The position numbers and the translations under genes are program-made. Positions 1-6,999 of a stretch of 43,055 nucleotides of DNA are shown here, piece after piece. The DNA is from an uncultured Verrucomicrobia subdivision 3 bacterium (GTDB lineage Bacteria; Verrucomicrobiota; Verrucomicrobiia; Limisphaerales; UBA11358). The stretch's first letter is position 1. Every line of letters starts with the position of its first letter. The notes below the pieces were generated by a model. The model was not told the DNA's origin. It saw only the letters and a list, made by a program, of their open reading frames with translations, and made no database searches. The stretch covers positions 1-43,055 of the forward strand of contig CAIXFY010000058.1 of the NCBI GenBank assembly GCA_903918885.1. The letters run 5' to 3'.

Positions 1-682
1 GACGCCGGAACAGGCGAACCGGTGCGTCAACAACACCGTCTTCAATCACAGCGCCTATAACCCGATCAAAAGCGCAATCCTCATGCCCTCGATTAAAAAT
101 AACTGGAACATCCACAGCACCGTCGCCAACAATTTGGCGGACTCGATCTACGGCTGGTGGTTCGGCCAGCCGGTCGGCCCGATGGCGCGGTTCAGCAACA
201 ACGACACTAACTTCATTGCCACGCGAGATCTGGTCAGTCCGGCGTGGTTTGATTTTCGTCCCGCGTGCGGCGCGACCGCCATCATCGGACACGGCGTCGC
301 GATTGAAGGCCTCACTGGCAAGACCCCCGACATCGGTGCTTACGACCGCGGCGATGCCGTCTATTGGATTCCCGGCCAGCGAGTGGAGAAAGCAAGCTGC
401 CCGATCGTGCCCGACCTGGCGAAAAATGTGCCGGCGGAGCGGGACGTGCTGATGTGGAAACCCGCCTACCGGGCGGTGGCGCATACGGTTTATTTTTCCA
501 CCTCAAAAGACGAGGTGCAGAATGCTTCGAAGCAAGCTATGCAAAAGACTTTCCACGGCGATGAAAACGTATTCCCGCTGCCAAAATTGACCAGCGATCA
601 AACCTATTACTGGCGGGTGGACGCAACGCAGTCGGATCAGTCCGTGGTCAAGGGCGACATTTGGACTTTCGCGACAAAATGA
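1..682 (+). CDS. Secreted beta-helix protein with C-terminal Fn3-like module (5' end missing)
   Basis: The reading frame is open from the left edge (frame 2), so this is the C-terminal part of a longer protein; the first internal Met is at 83. The upstream part carries Asn-rich turns of the kind seen in right-handed parallel beta-helix proteins (CVNNTVFNHS), followed by the 'DFRPA ... PDIGAYDRG' ending that typically closes such helices in planctomycete and verrucomicrobial secreted proteins. The last ~90 residues resemble an Fn3-like module, with 'VLMWKPAYRAVAHTVYFST' and 'TYYWRVDA...GDIWTFATK' patterns. A role in binding or cleaving polysaccharide is usual for such architectures, but no catalytic residues can be identified here. 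The N-terminus and any signal peptide lie outside the window. Confidence 0.75.
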   Translation, partial: TPEQANRCVNNTVFNHSAYNPIKSAILMPSIKNNWNIHSTVANNLADSIYGWWFGQPVGPMARFSNNDTNFIATRDLVSPAWFDFRPACGATAIIGHGVAIEGLTGKTPDIGAYDRGDAVYWIPGQRVEKASCPIVPDLAKNVPAERDVLMWKPAYRAVAHTVYFSTSKDEVQNASKQAMQKTFHGDENVFPLPKLTSDQTYYWRVDATQSDQSVVKGDIWTFATK

Positions 683-1036
683 AAATTTTAGCAACGATTA
701 TTCTTTAATCTAAACCTAGAGCAACAAGCCCATATCAAGAATAAGGAAATCCGAAAACTCGCAGCAAATTTGCGGCAAGTTGGCCGGCTTACAACAAAAA
801 CCGTTTGCAACCGTGCAAGTTGCGAGGGGCGAAGTGGTTGCTGGGGCTGGATTTGAACAAACGAACTTCAGGTTATGCGCTTGAAGCTTCTGCTCTGAAA
901 AGCACCAAGAGAATAAGGTCGCTAACAGAACTTTTATCGAGGCTCAAACTGACTGTCCTTTGGAACAGTATGGTCTTGAAACGCCTTGTTTTTCCTGCAC
1001 TTTTCCTGCACAATTGCATAAGCAATTGGAAATGAA
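683..1036. other. Gene-poor stretch with integrase-tail-like and tRNA-like relics
   Basis: No convincing gene. The part from about 738 to 884 can be read as a frame ending 'VAGAGFEQTNFRLCA' and a stop at 882-884. This resembles the C-terminal tail of tyrosine recombinases whose 3' end runs into a tRNA-derived attachment site, but no catalytic part of an integrase remains. The rest is AT-rich and featureless. Confidence 0.35.
835..895 (-). pseudogene. Degenerate tRNA-fMet-like 3' half (CAT anticodon region), possible old att site
   Basis: Read on the minus strand, this stretch follows the 3' half of an initiator or elongator tRNA-Met: an anticodon region 'GCGCATAACCTGAAG', a T-arm 'GTTCAAATCC', an acceptor segment 'CCCAGCAA' and CCA at 837-835. 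The 5' half is scrambled: no acceptor strand complementary to the 3' end can be found and the D arm is missing, so it is not a functional tRNA. Tyrosine recombinases commonly use tRNA 3' halves as attachment sites, and the frame crossing it on the plus strand looks like an integrase tail. I infer a relic of an excised or decayed element. Confidence 0.45.
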
Positions 1037-1110
1037 TGGAGCGGGCGAAGGGAATCGAACCCTCGTGAGCAGTTTGGAAAACTGCCGTTCTACCATTGAA
1101 CTACACCCGC
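1037..1110 (-). tRNA. tRNA-Gly (anticodon TCC)
   Basis: The minus strand folds into a complete cloverleaf. The 7-bp acceptor stem is GCGGGTG with CGCCCGC (one G-U pair), the D loop carries 'AATGGTAGA', the anticodon stem GCAGT/ACTGC closes the loop TTTCCAA with anticodon TCC, and the T arm has GGTTCGATTCC. The discriminator base is T and the CCA end is encoded (1039-1037). TCC decodes GGA glycine codons. It lies just upstream of pyrC on the opposite strand. Confidence 0.95.
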
Positions 1111-1174
1111 AACGCCACCCATACTAAATCGCCCGCGCTTGCCTTGTCAATCCGCCGCCGCTAAACTCGACGCG

Positions 1175-2560
1175 ATGAATTCGCTGCTTCTCATCGGCGG
1201 GCGCGTGGTTGACCCCGCCAATAAATTTGACTCAATTGCCGACGTTTTAATTCTCAACGGCAAAATTTCCGCCATCGGCAAAAAACTTTCTGCACCCGCG
1301 GGCGTGGAAACTATTGACGCAACAGGAAAAATTGTTTCGCCCGGACTCATTGATTTACACGTCCATTTCCGCGAACCGGGCCAGACCGCAAAAGAAAATA
1401 TCGCCACCGGCACGGCGGCGGCAGCGCGCGGCGGATTTACTTCTGTCGTCTGTATGCCGAACACGTCGCCCGCAATTGATTCCGCCGGCACCGTTGCGCT
1501 CATTCGCGAACGCGCCGAACGCGAAGGACTCGTGAATGTTTTTGTCAGCGGTGCGATTACCAAAGGCATCGCCGGCGAAGAACTCGCGCCCATCGGCGGC
1601 TTGAAAAAAGCCGGTGTGGTCGCCATCACGGACGATGGCCATTGCGTGCAGAACAACGACCTCATGCGCCGCGCCTGCGAATACGCCAAGATGTTCGACC
1701 TGCCGCTCTTTGATCACTGTCAGGATTATTCGCTCGTGACCGACGGCGTGATGCACGAAGGTTATTGGAATCTCGCGCTCGGTTTGCGCGGCTGGCCGGC
1801 GGCGGGCGAAGAGATGATTGTCGCGCGCAACATTTTGCTCGCGGAACTTACCGGCGCGAAAATCCACTGCCAACACTTGAGCGCAGCAGCGAGCGTGCGG
1901 CTAATTCGCGAAGCCAAAAAACGTGGCGTCTCCATTTCCGGCGAAGCATGTCCGCACCACTTTACTTTGACCGACGCGGCAGTGGCGGGTAGCGAGAAAT
2001 TCTGGGGGGACGACGGCAAATCACTTGGCTCATCACTCGCCACTCGCCACTCGTCACTTCCCCAATGGCCGGCCTACGACACGAATTTCAAGATGAATCC
2101 TCCGCTCCGCTCGGCTGCTGACCGCGAGGCGATTCTCGAAGGACTGGCCGACGGCACGATTGAGATTCTGTGCAGCGACCACGCGCCGCATTGCGATTAC
2201 GAAAAGGAAGTCGAGTTCGACTACGCGCCCTTCGGCATCACCGGCCTCGAAACGGAACTCGCACTCTCGCTCATGCAGCTCGTCCACACAAAACGGATTT
2301 CCCTCGCGGACATGATTGCGAAGTTCACCATCAATCCCGCGCGCTTGCTGAATCTTGCAAAAGGCACTTTGAGTGTCGGCACCGATGCGGATGTGACGGT
2401 GTTTGATGCGGATGCGGAATGGATTTATCAGCGCGAAGATTCTGCGAGCAAATCCAAGAACAATCCGTTCTTCGGGTGGAAGCTCAAGGGCAAAGCCGTC
2501 GCGACCATTGTCGCCGGCAAAGTAGTTTGGTCGGAAATTGCCGAAGTAGTGGCGACATAA
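1175..2560 (+). CDS. pyrC: Dihydroorotase, class I (PyrC)
   Basis: Cyclises N-carbamoyl-aspartate to dihydroorotate in de novo pyrimidine synthesis. The 461-residue product has the amidohydrolase beta-barrel signature 'HVHFREPGQ', the conserved 'MPNTSPAID', 'DDGH', the 'EACPHHFTLT' and 'CSDHAPH' metal/active-site motifs, and the 'KMNPPLR' segment, all as in class I (PyrC/AllB type) enzymes. ATG at 1175 gives the normal N-terminus; a TTG 36 bases upstream only adds an unconserved tail that would run into the tRNA flank. One oddity is an in-frame insertion around residues 279-298, just before 'YDTNFKMNPPLR', largely encoded by a 7-bp tandem repeat (2034-2061). The gene stands alone and converges with the scp operon. 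Confidence 0.95.
   Translation: MNSLLLIGGRVVDPANKFDSIADVLILNGKISAIGKKLSAPAGVETIDATGKIVSPGLIDLHVHFREPGQTAKENIATGTAAAARGGFTSVVCMPNTSPAIDSAGTVALIRERAEREGLVNVFVSGAITKGIAGEELAPIGGLKKAGVVAITDDGHCVQNNDLMRRACEYAKMFDLPLFDHCQDYSLVTDGVMHEGYWNLALGLRGWPAAGEEMIVARNILLAELTGAKIHCQHLSAAASVRLIREAKKRGVSISGEACPHHFTLTDAAVAGSEKFWGDDGKSLGSSLATRHSSLPQWPAYDTNFKMNPPLRSAADREAILEGLADGTIEILCSDHAPHCDYEKEVEFDYAPFGITGLETELALSLMQLVHTKRISLADMIAKFTINPARLLNLAKGTLSVGTDADVTVFDADAEWIYQREDSASKSKNNPFFGWKLKGKAVATIVAGKVVWSEIAEVVAT
2034..2061. repeat. Heptamer tandem repeat translated inside pyrC
   Basis: Four consecutive 7-base units: CACTCGC, CACTCGC, CACTCGT, CACTTCC. Together with its flanks it encodes a Ser/Ala/Thr-rich stretch (SSLATRHSSLPQ) not seen in ordinary dihydroorotases. 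It resembles the short heptameric repeats that normally sit between genes. Confidence 0.7.
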
Positions 2561-2566
2561 AACACG

Positions 2567-2761
2567 CTACCCCCAACGCAAAAAGTCGTCCCAGAAATTG
2601 TCCAAAAAAACTGCGGCTAAAATTGCCACAACCAGTGCCGTGATGAGAATGCAAATCCAACTGTCTTGAAAAGTATAAAGGCCAACCAGACCACCGGCCA
2701 CTAACCCGCAGAAAAAATGCAGCCACGTCTTAAACCAATCACGCTGCTGACCGTCGCTCAT
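2567..2761 (-). CDS. Small two-helix membrane protein
   Basis: A 64-residue protein of unknown function with two predicted membrane segments, about residues 11-29 (LHFFCGLVAGGLVGLYTF) and 34-53 (WICILITALVVAILAAVFL), separated by a short Asp/Gln turn and followed by an acidic/aromatic tail. It starts 9 bases after the scpB stop codon on the same strand, so it is probably the last gene of the scpA-scpB transcription unit. The start ATG is at 2761. I do not recognise a family. The clear hydrophobic pattern and operon position support a real gene. Confidence 0.6.
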   Translation of the reverse strand: MSDGQQRDWFKTWLHFFCGLVAGGLVGLYTFQDSWICILITALVVAILAAVFLDNFWDDFLRWG

Positions 2762-2769
2762 TTTATTTT

Positions 2770-3477
2770 TTAGTTTGCGCTTGGCTCGTCCGGCGCTGCG
2801 ACAGGCATTTCTTCAACCGGCGATTTTGCCGATTCATCCAACTGCAACTGCTCCGGCGGCGTGGTGGCGAGACCCGCATCCGCCGTGATGGGAGCGGGCG
2901 GACGCTCAACGGGAATTCGGCGCAGTTCATCGGCGGCGGGCAAATCTTCCAGACCGCGCAGACCAAAATATTCCAGAAACAGCGGCGTGGTGCTGTAAAG
3001 CGCGGGACGGCCGACGACTTCCGCGCGGCCGCTTTGCACAACGAGGCCGCGTTCCAGAATCGTCTGCATCGTGCCGTCAATGTTCACGCCGCGCACCTGC
3101 TCAACTTCCGCGCGCGTGACTGGCTGGCGATACGCGATGATGGCGAGCGTTTCCAGCGCCGCCTGCGACAGCCGCGTCGGACGATTTTTGACGCCGACGA
3201 GCGCCTTGAGCCACGGCGAAAATTCCGGTTGAGTGACGAATTGCCACGCGCCCGCGACGCACGCGACCCGATAACTGCGCGCAGCGGTTTCGTGTTCGCG
3301 CGCGAGTTCTTCGAGCGCGACTGTGAGATCGTCGTCCTTGGTTTTCTTGAACGGCTTGGCGGCTTCGTCCGCGTCCTCCGCCGTGGCGGCGTTGACGAGC
3401 AAGTCGCGAAGTTCTTTCACGCTCATCGGTTTTTGAGCGGAGAACAAAAGTGATTCGAGAATAAATTTTAGTTCCAT
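2770..3477 (-). CDS. scpB: Segregation and condensation protein B (ScpB)
   Basis: Kleisin-associated winged-helix subunit that works with ScpA and SMC in chromosome condensation and segregation. The 235-residue product begins MELKFILESLLFSAQKP, the standard ScpB opening. It has the two winged-helix domains and the hallmark 'LSQAALETLAIIAYRQPVTRAEVEQVRGVN' region (cited in part: ALETLAIIAYRQP, residues ~125-140), then 'GRPALYSTTPLFLEYFGL'. The last ~50 residues are a Pro/Glu-rich tail. ATG at 3477 is chosen because it gives the family N-terminus; the frame opens further upstream without conserved residues. It is separated from scpA by a toxin-antitoxin-like pair, and a second copy of its first 74 bases lies at 4085-4158. 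Confidence 0.93.
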   Translation of the reverse strand: MELKFILESLLFSAQKPMSVKELRDLLVNAATAEDADEAAKPFKKTKDDDLTVALEELAREHETAARSYRVACVAGAWQFVTQPEFSPWLKALVGVKNRPTRLSQAALETLAIIAYRQPVTRAEVEQVRGVNIDGTMQTILERGLVVQSGRAEVVGRPALYSTTPLFLEYFGLRGLEDLPAADELRRIPVERPPAPITADAGLATTPPEQLQLDESAKSPVEEMPVAAPDEPSAN

Positions 3478-3539
3478 TTTAATTTCCGATTGACGATTGA
3501 CGCGCTGCGAAATTTGCAGATAGCACAGCCGAAAGTTGT

Positions 3540-3770
3540 TCACGCCATTGCGAAAACATCCAGCGGCTCCGTGCGAATGGGGTGCTTGGATTCATGCACC
3601 AAACGACGAATGTGTTCCGTCGTCTCGCGCGAGAAAGTGCCTTCACCACAATGTTCGCAGACCTGCGCGGGGATGTGCTCCACCAGCACGCGACGGTTTT
3701 CAAACGTGAAAACTTCGCTGATAAATTCGGACTTGGCGGCGGTGTGGCCGCAGACATGGCACTTAAACAT
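3540..3770 (-). CDS. YgiT-type zinc finger protein (MqsA-like N-terminal domain)
   Basis: A 76-residue protein with two Cys pairs, C4-x2-C7 and C38-x2-C41, in the YgiT-type (MqsA N-terminal) zinc-finger pattern: 'CHVCGHTAAKSEF...VEHIPAQVCEHCGEGTFS'. Proteins of this kind are commonly the second gene of a two-gene module behind a DUF4258 protein and are usually regarded as antitoxin-like. There is no C-terminal Xre-type helix-turn-helix domain, so DNA binding would have to use a different surface. It begins 2 bases after the stop of the DUF4258 gene, which implies coupled translation. The pair interrupts the scpA-scpB order. Confidence 0.8.
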   Translation of the reverse strand: MFKCHVCGHTAAKSEFISEVFTFENRRVLVEHIPAQVCEHCGEGTFSRETTEHIRRLVHESKHPIRTEPLDVFAMA

Positions 3771-3772
3771 GG

Positions 3773-4081
3773 CTATCTCCTTTTCCGGTTTTCAATCCAC
3801 TCTTTCGGGTCAGGCTCATAAATGGTGATGATCTTCGTCAAATCCGATTCGCCAAACGATACTTGAAAATGCAGCGGTCGTCCAGCCGTGGTGAAACCCA
3901 GCAGCAGTGCGCTCGGCGAATACTTGTCTTGAGGATAATCCTCAATGACCTCGGCCTGCGCGCCTGCGGTGCGAATTTCCTGCTCACTAATGTTGCGTTC
4001 AATGGCGCGGCGAAAAGCGTGACGGCTGAAATCAAATTCGCCCGCCACCAGCTGCCGTTGGATTTCCGATAACGTTTTCAA
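3773..4081 (-). CDS. DUF4258 domain protein, putative toxin partner
   Basis: A 102-residue protein with the DUF4258 layout. An N-terminal segment carries 'FDFSRHAFRRAIERNISEQEI' (cited in part: FSRHAFRRAIERNIS), then 'EVIEDYPQDKYSPSALLLGF', a 'RPLHFQVSF' strand and the closing 'KIITIYEPDPKEW'. DUF4258 proteins resemble BrnT/RelE-fold RNases and are typically encoded next to YgiT-type zinc fingers, as here; toxicity is inferred and not shown. The start is TTG at 4081, the only one that keeps the conserved 'MKTLSEIQRQ' opening. This TTG overlaps the stop of the scpB start remnant (TTGA), so translation may be coupled to that short frame. Confidence 0.75.
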   Translation of the reverse strand: MKTLSEIQRQLVAGEFDFSRHAFRRAIERNISEQEIRTAGAQAEVIEDYPQDKYSPSALLLGFTTAGRPLHFQVSFGESDLTKIITIYEPDPKEWIENRKRR

Positions 4082-4084
4082 CTT

Positions 4085-4158
4085 TCGCGAAGTTCTATTA
4101 CGCCCATCGGTTTTTGAGCGGAAAACAGCAGCGGTCCGAGAATAAATTTCAGTTCCAT
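4085..4158 (-). pseudogene. Remnant of scpB 5' end (74-bp duplicate)
   Basis: This stretch aligns without gaps to the first 74 bases of intact scpB (3404-3477), with 64 of 74 positions identical by my count. It still starts with ATG at 4158 and reads MELKFILGPLLFSAQKPMG before running to a stop 26 codons in, exactly at the TTG start of the DUF4258 gene. It lies directly after scpA, where scpB would normally start. The simplest reading is that the two-gene module entered at the scpB start and left one broken and one intact copy of it. Confidence 0.85.
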
Positions 4159-4167
4159 GTGAAAAAA

Positions 4168-5211
4168 TTAATTTGGTTTTTGTTCGTCAGTGCCAGCTTC
4201 TGCTTCATCACCGTCCTCATCTTCGTCGTCCTCATCTTCGTCGTCCTCATCTTCGTCGTCCTCATCTTCGTCGTCCTCATCTTCGTCGTCCTCGTCGTCC
4301 TCGTCGTCCTCGTCGTCCTCGTCGTCATCATCTTCATCGTCAAACTCATCTTCCGCCGCTTCCTCTTCGGTTTCGGAAGCCGTTGATTCAGTCAATGCTG
4401 ACGTTGGTTTTACTTCGGTCTCAACTTCGGTTTCCGCTGCGGGCTCGCCCATTTCCATCTGCACGGCCGAAGTAATGGTGGAAGGAATGGCCTTGCCGAT
4501 TTGAATTTCATCAAAGGGCTCCGGCTGGATGCACGCGAGCTGTTTCAGACGAATCAATTCCAGCAGCGCGAGAAAAGTGCAAACGACTTCCGCACGGTTG
4601 GCGGCAGTTTCAAACAGTTCGGAAAATTTCACGGAGCCGCGCTCGGTCAACATCTTGAGCACGAATTCAATTTTCTCGCTGACCGTCCATTTGTCCTCGT
4701 AAATCTCGCGCGTGCCGGCGGTTTTATCCTGAAAGCGTTTGAGGACGGAGTTGACGGCGTTCAGCAAGTCGAAGATGGAGACTTCGATCTTGGCGGGCAC
4801 ATCCGTATTTTCAAATTCAATTTTTCCGGGCAGACGCGGAAAGACATTTTCCTGACGTTCTTCCAGCGTTTGCAATTTCGCAGCGGCGTCCTTGAATTTT
4901 TTGTATTCAACGAGCTGGCGAATGAGTTCGAAGCGCGGATCCTCGCCTTCATCCTCGGCTTCGACGACGACCTGCTGATCCACCGGCAACAGTTCGCGGC
5001 TCTTGATATACATGAGCGTCGAGGCCATCACGAGAAATTCGCCGGCGACTTCGAGATCGAATTGCCGCATCAGGTCAACGTATTCGATGAACTGTGTGGC
5101 GAGCTTGGTGAGGTTGACTTCATAGATGTCCACCTCCTCCTTCTTGATGAGATAAAGAAGGAGGTCGAGCGGGCCTTCGAAGACCTCAAACTGGACTTGG
5201 TATTCCGCCAT
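4168..5211 (-). CDS. scpA: Segregation and condensation protein A (ScpA) with long acidic tail
   Basis: Kleisin subunit that bridges the SMC dimer and recruits ScpB. The 347-residue product has the standard ScpA start (YQVQFEVFEGPLDLLLYLIK), the helical 'FLVMASTLMYIKSRELLP' segment and the C-terminal winged-helix region ending near 'FDEIQIG'. Typical ScpA is about 240-270 residues. Here a further ~85 residues follow, the last ~60 of them almost purely Asp/Glu, encoded by 15-bp and 9-bp tandem units (4212-4322). The divergent gene at 5319 leaves a ~107-bp shared promoter region. Downstream on the same strand come the scpB remnant, the DUF4258/YgiT pair, scpB and a small membrane protein. Confidence 0.93.
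   Translation of the reverse strand: MAEYQVQFEVFEGPLDLLLYLIKKEEVDIYEVNLTKLATQFIEYVDLMRQFDLEVAGEFLVMASTLMYIKSRELLPVDQQVVVEAEDEGEDPRFELIRQLVEYKKFKDAAAKLQTLEERQENVFPRLPGKIEFENTDVPAKIEVSIFDLLNAVNSVLKRFQDKTAGTREIYEDKWTVSEKIEFVLKMLTERGSVKFSELFETAANRAEVVCTFLALLELIRLKQLACIQPEPFDEIQIGKAIPSTITSAVQMEMGEPAAETEVETEVKPTSALTESTASETEEEAAEDEFDDEDDDDEDDEDDEDDEDDEDEDDEDEDDEDEDDEDEDDEDEDGDEAEAGTDEQKPN
4212..4322. repeat. In-frame tandem repeat coding the Asp/Glu tail of ScpA
   Basis: Five exact 15-base units CGTCCTCATCTTCGT (4212-4286) are followed by four exact 9-base units CGTCCTCGT (4287-4322). On the coding strand they give repeated E/D pentads and D-E-D triads. Both unit lengths are multiples of three, so expansion or contraction keeps the frame. 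Confidence 0.9.
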
Positions 5212-5318
5212 GAGCGAGGGCGAATCGTAAATTGAAGCGGACGGCTTGGCAATGTCGGAACCGACCGGGCAAAGCTAATTGCTCGACGCAGTTGGCGGGT
5301 TTTGGCAGCATCGGTATT

Positions 5319-5645
5319 ATGAATACGGACGAGCGTGAAATTTTCAACTATCTCCAAACTTGGGGCGGTGAATTTATCAGCGTCAAAGAAGTCTGTCGGC
5401 GAGCCAGCACGAAAAAACGCTATCACGAAGACCCGAATTGGGCTCAGCCATTGTTGCAGATGATGGCCGAGCGCGGCCTTTTGGAGCGGAATCTTACCGG
5501 CCACTATCGCATCAAACCCGAACCCAAAAAGAAACACGACGGCCGCTGGGTTTCCCCGGAAATCAAGGAGATCCTCGATGAAAACGGCGTTCAGGTGGAA
5601 AGCCAGTCCACCGAATCCGACATGGATCACGGCGAGCAACTCTGA
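5319..5645 (+). CDS. Small winged-helix-like protein
   Basis: A 108-residue protein of unknown role. The first ~70 residues (MNTDEREIFNYLQTWGGEF, then VSVKEVCRRA-like and MMAERGLLERN segments) look like a winged helix: two short helices, a recognition-like helix with Lys/Arg, and a 'GLLERNLTGHYRIKP' wing. The remainder is charged and probably disordered. ATG at 5319 is preferred over an upstream in-frame codon because the earlier residues are unconserved and lie in the promoter gap to scpA. Its stop overlaps the start of the EamA transporter (TGATG), indicating translational coupling. It could be a DNA-binding regulator, but no target is visible. Confidence 0.7.
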   Translation: MNTDEREIFNYLQTWGGEFISVKEVCRRASTKKRYHEDPNWAQPLLQMMAERGLLERNLTGHYRIKPEPKKKHDGRWVSPEIKEILDENGVQVESQSTESDMDHGEQL

Positions 5646-6562
5646 TGTTCGCCGCCTTTCTTACCACTTTACTCTTCGCCACCTCAGCCATCTGCGGCTA
5701 CCGCACCGCCAGACAAATCGGCGGCATCGAGGCGAACTTCTGGCGTATCGCGCTTGCGACAATTTTTTTGACGGTTTGGGCTTTCACCTTCGGCTCGGTC
5801 TTCGCCGGCGCACCCGAATGGTTCATGTTGAGCGGACTCTTCGGCATCGGTCTTGGCGACTCCGCGTATTTCCAAGCCCTGCCACGCCTCGGTAGTCGCC
5901 GCACGGTTTTGCTGGTGCAATGCCTTACCGCACCGTTCGCCGCGTTGATAGAATTTTTCTGGCTCGGCACAAAATTAAATCTGCCGGAAATCCTCTGTGT
6001 CGCCGTCATTCTTGCTGGTGTTGCCATCGCACTCGCGCCGGGCGACCACCTGAAAATTTCTCCGCGCGACTGGAAAATTGGCCTCACCGCCAGCGTCCTC
6101 GGCGCCTTCGGCGCGGCCCTCGGTGCGGTGATTATCCGCAAAGGCTACGCCGCCATTCACGATGCCGGACTGCACGTTGATGCTGGCACTACCGGCTATC
6201 AGCGCGTGCTGGGCGGCATTCTGGTTCCGACCATTTTCCTACTCGTTTTCAAATGGCGTTCCGCCCACGCCTACGGCGCGGCGTTTGCCAGCGACACCAT
6301 CCACATTTCCCGCAGCAAATGGCGGCAGCTCTGGCCGTGGGTTTTGATCAACGCCCTCGCCGGCCAGACGCTCGGCGTGACCTGCATGCAATGGGCGCTT
6401 CAGACCACGCAGGCTGGCATCGTCACCGCCATCATTGCCACCACCCCGATTTTTCTGCTGCCCATGACGCGAATAATCGAAGGTGAAAAAATTGGTTTTC
6501 GCGCGCTCCTCGGCGCACTGATTGCCGTGGGCGGTGTCATCGCACTGACGTTTTGCCGATGA
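5645..6562 (+). CDS. EamA/DMT-family transporter
   Basis: A 305-residue inner-membrane protein with about ten hydrophobic segments in two repeats of five, the EamA (drug/metabolite transporter) plan. The second repeat carries 'IVTAIIATTPIFLLPMTRIIEGEKIGFRALLGALIAVGGVIAL' (the part EGEKIGFRALLGALIAVGG is typical of the family end). The substrate cannot be told from sequence; relatives export amino acids or metabolites. The start ATG overlaps the stop of the preceding winged-helix-like gene by one base, so the two probably form one transcription unit and the regulator-like protein may control the transporter. Confidence 0.85.
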   Translation: MFAAFLTTLLFATSAICGYRTARQIGGIEANFWRIALATIFLTVWAFTFGSVFAGAPEWFMLSGLFGIGLGDSAYFQALPRLGSRRTVLLVQCLTAPFAALIEFFWLGTKLNLPEILCVAVILAGVAIALAPGDHLKISPRDWKIGLTASVLGAFGAALGAVIIRKGYAAIHDAGLHVDAGTTGYQRVLGGILVPTIFLLVFKWRSAHAYGAAFASDTIHISRSKWRQLWPWVLINALAGQTLGVTCMQWALQTTQAGIVTAIIATTPIFLLPMTRIIEGEKIGFRALLGALIAVGGVIALTFCR

Positions 6563-6607
6563 ACTTTTCTCTATGTTCTCTGTGCCTCTGTGGCAAATTT
6601 TTGCAAA

Positions 6608-6970
6608 ATGAAAGACGAACTCCAATCTGCCGTTGCCGCGCTCGGCCTCGAAAAATTCCGCCGCCATATTTTTCTTTGCGTGGACGCGGACGAACCCAAG
6701 TGTTGCCCGCGTGAACAAACTTTGGCCGCGTGGGATTTTTTGAAAAACCGGCTGAAAGAATTAAACCTCGTCGGCGCGCAACCGCTCGTCTATCGAACCA
6801 AGGTGAGCTGCCTCCGCGTCTGCACACGCGGGCCAATCGCCGTGGTCTATCCCGAAGGCACGTGGTATTACAGCTGCGACCCTGCGGTGCTAGAGCGAAT
6901 CATTCAAGAACACCTCATAGGTGGGAAAATCGTAGAGGACTTTGCGTTTGCTAGAAATCCACTCGGCTAA
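6608..6970 (+). CDS. Thioredoxin-like [2Fe-2S] ferredoxin
   Basis: A 120-residue protein of the (2Fe-2S) ferredoxin domain family with a thioredoxin fold. '[14 protein letters not shown]' provides C24 and C32/C33, and 'KVSCLRVC' provides C68 and C72; this spacing is the usual cluster-ligand pattern. The end '[20 protein letters not shown]' is also typical of cyanobacterial-type homologues. It probably carries electrons, partner unknown. ATG 6608 is preferred to a GTG 18 bases upstream, because the upstream bases ('ctctgtgcctctgtggc') look like a dispersed intergenic repeat. A second, truncated copy of its 3' end follows directly. Confidence 0.85.
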   Translation: MKDELQSAVAALGLEKFRRHIFLCVDADEPKCCPREQTLAAWDFLKNRLKELNLVGAQPLVYRTKVSCLRVCTRGPIAVVYPEGTWYYSCDPAVLERIIQEHLIGGKIVEDFAFARNPLG

Positions 6971-6999
6971 CCTTTAATCCTGTGAAACGACACAACCAA

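Noticed and set aside
805-1035. 76-codon plus-strand frame
   Set aside because: It crosses the tRNA-like relic, has no conserved character and ends at the tRNA-Gly.
1139-1174. TTG start giving a longer PyrC
   Set aside because: The added residues are unconserved; ATG 1175 matches the family start.
3540-4081. Transposon or IS as carrier of the DUF4258/YgiT pair
   Set aside because: No transposase, no terminal inverted repeats; the flanking duplication is made of scpB sequence.
4190-4504. 104-codon plus-strand poly-Ser frame
   Set aside because: It is the complement of the ScpA acidic repeat and has no independent support.
4501-5235. 244-codon plus-strand frame opposite scpA
   Set aside because: Antisense shadow of scpA.
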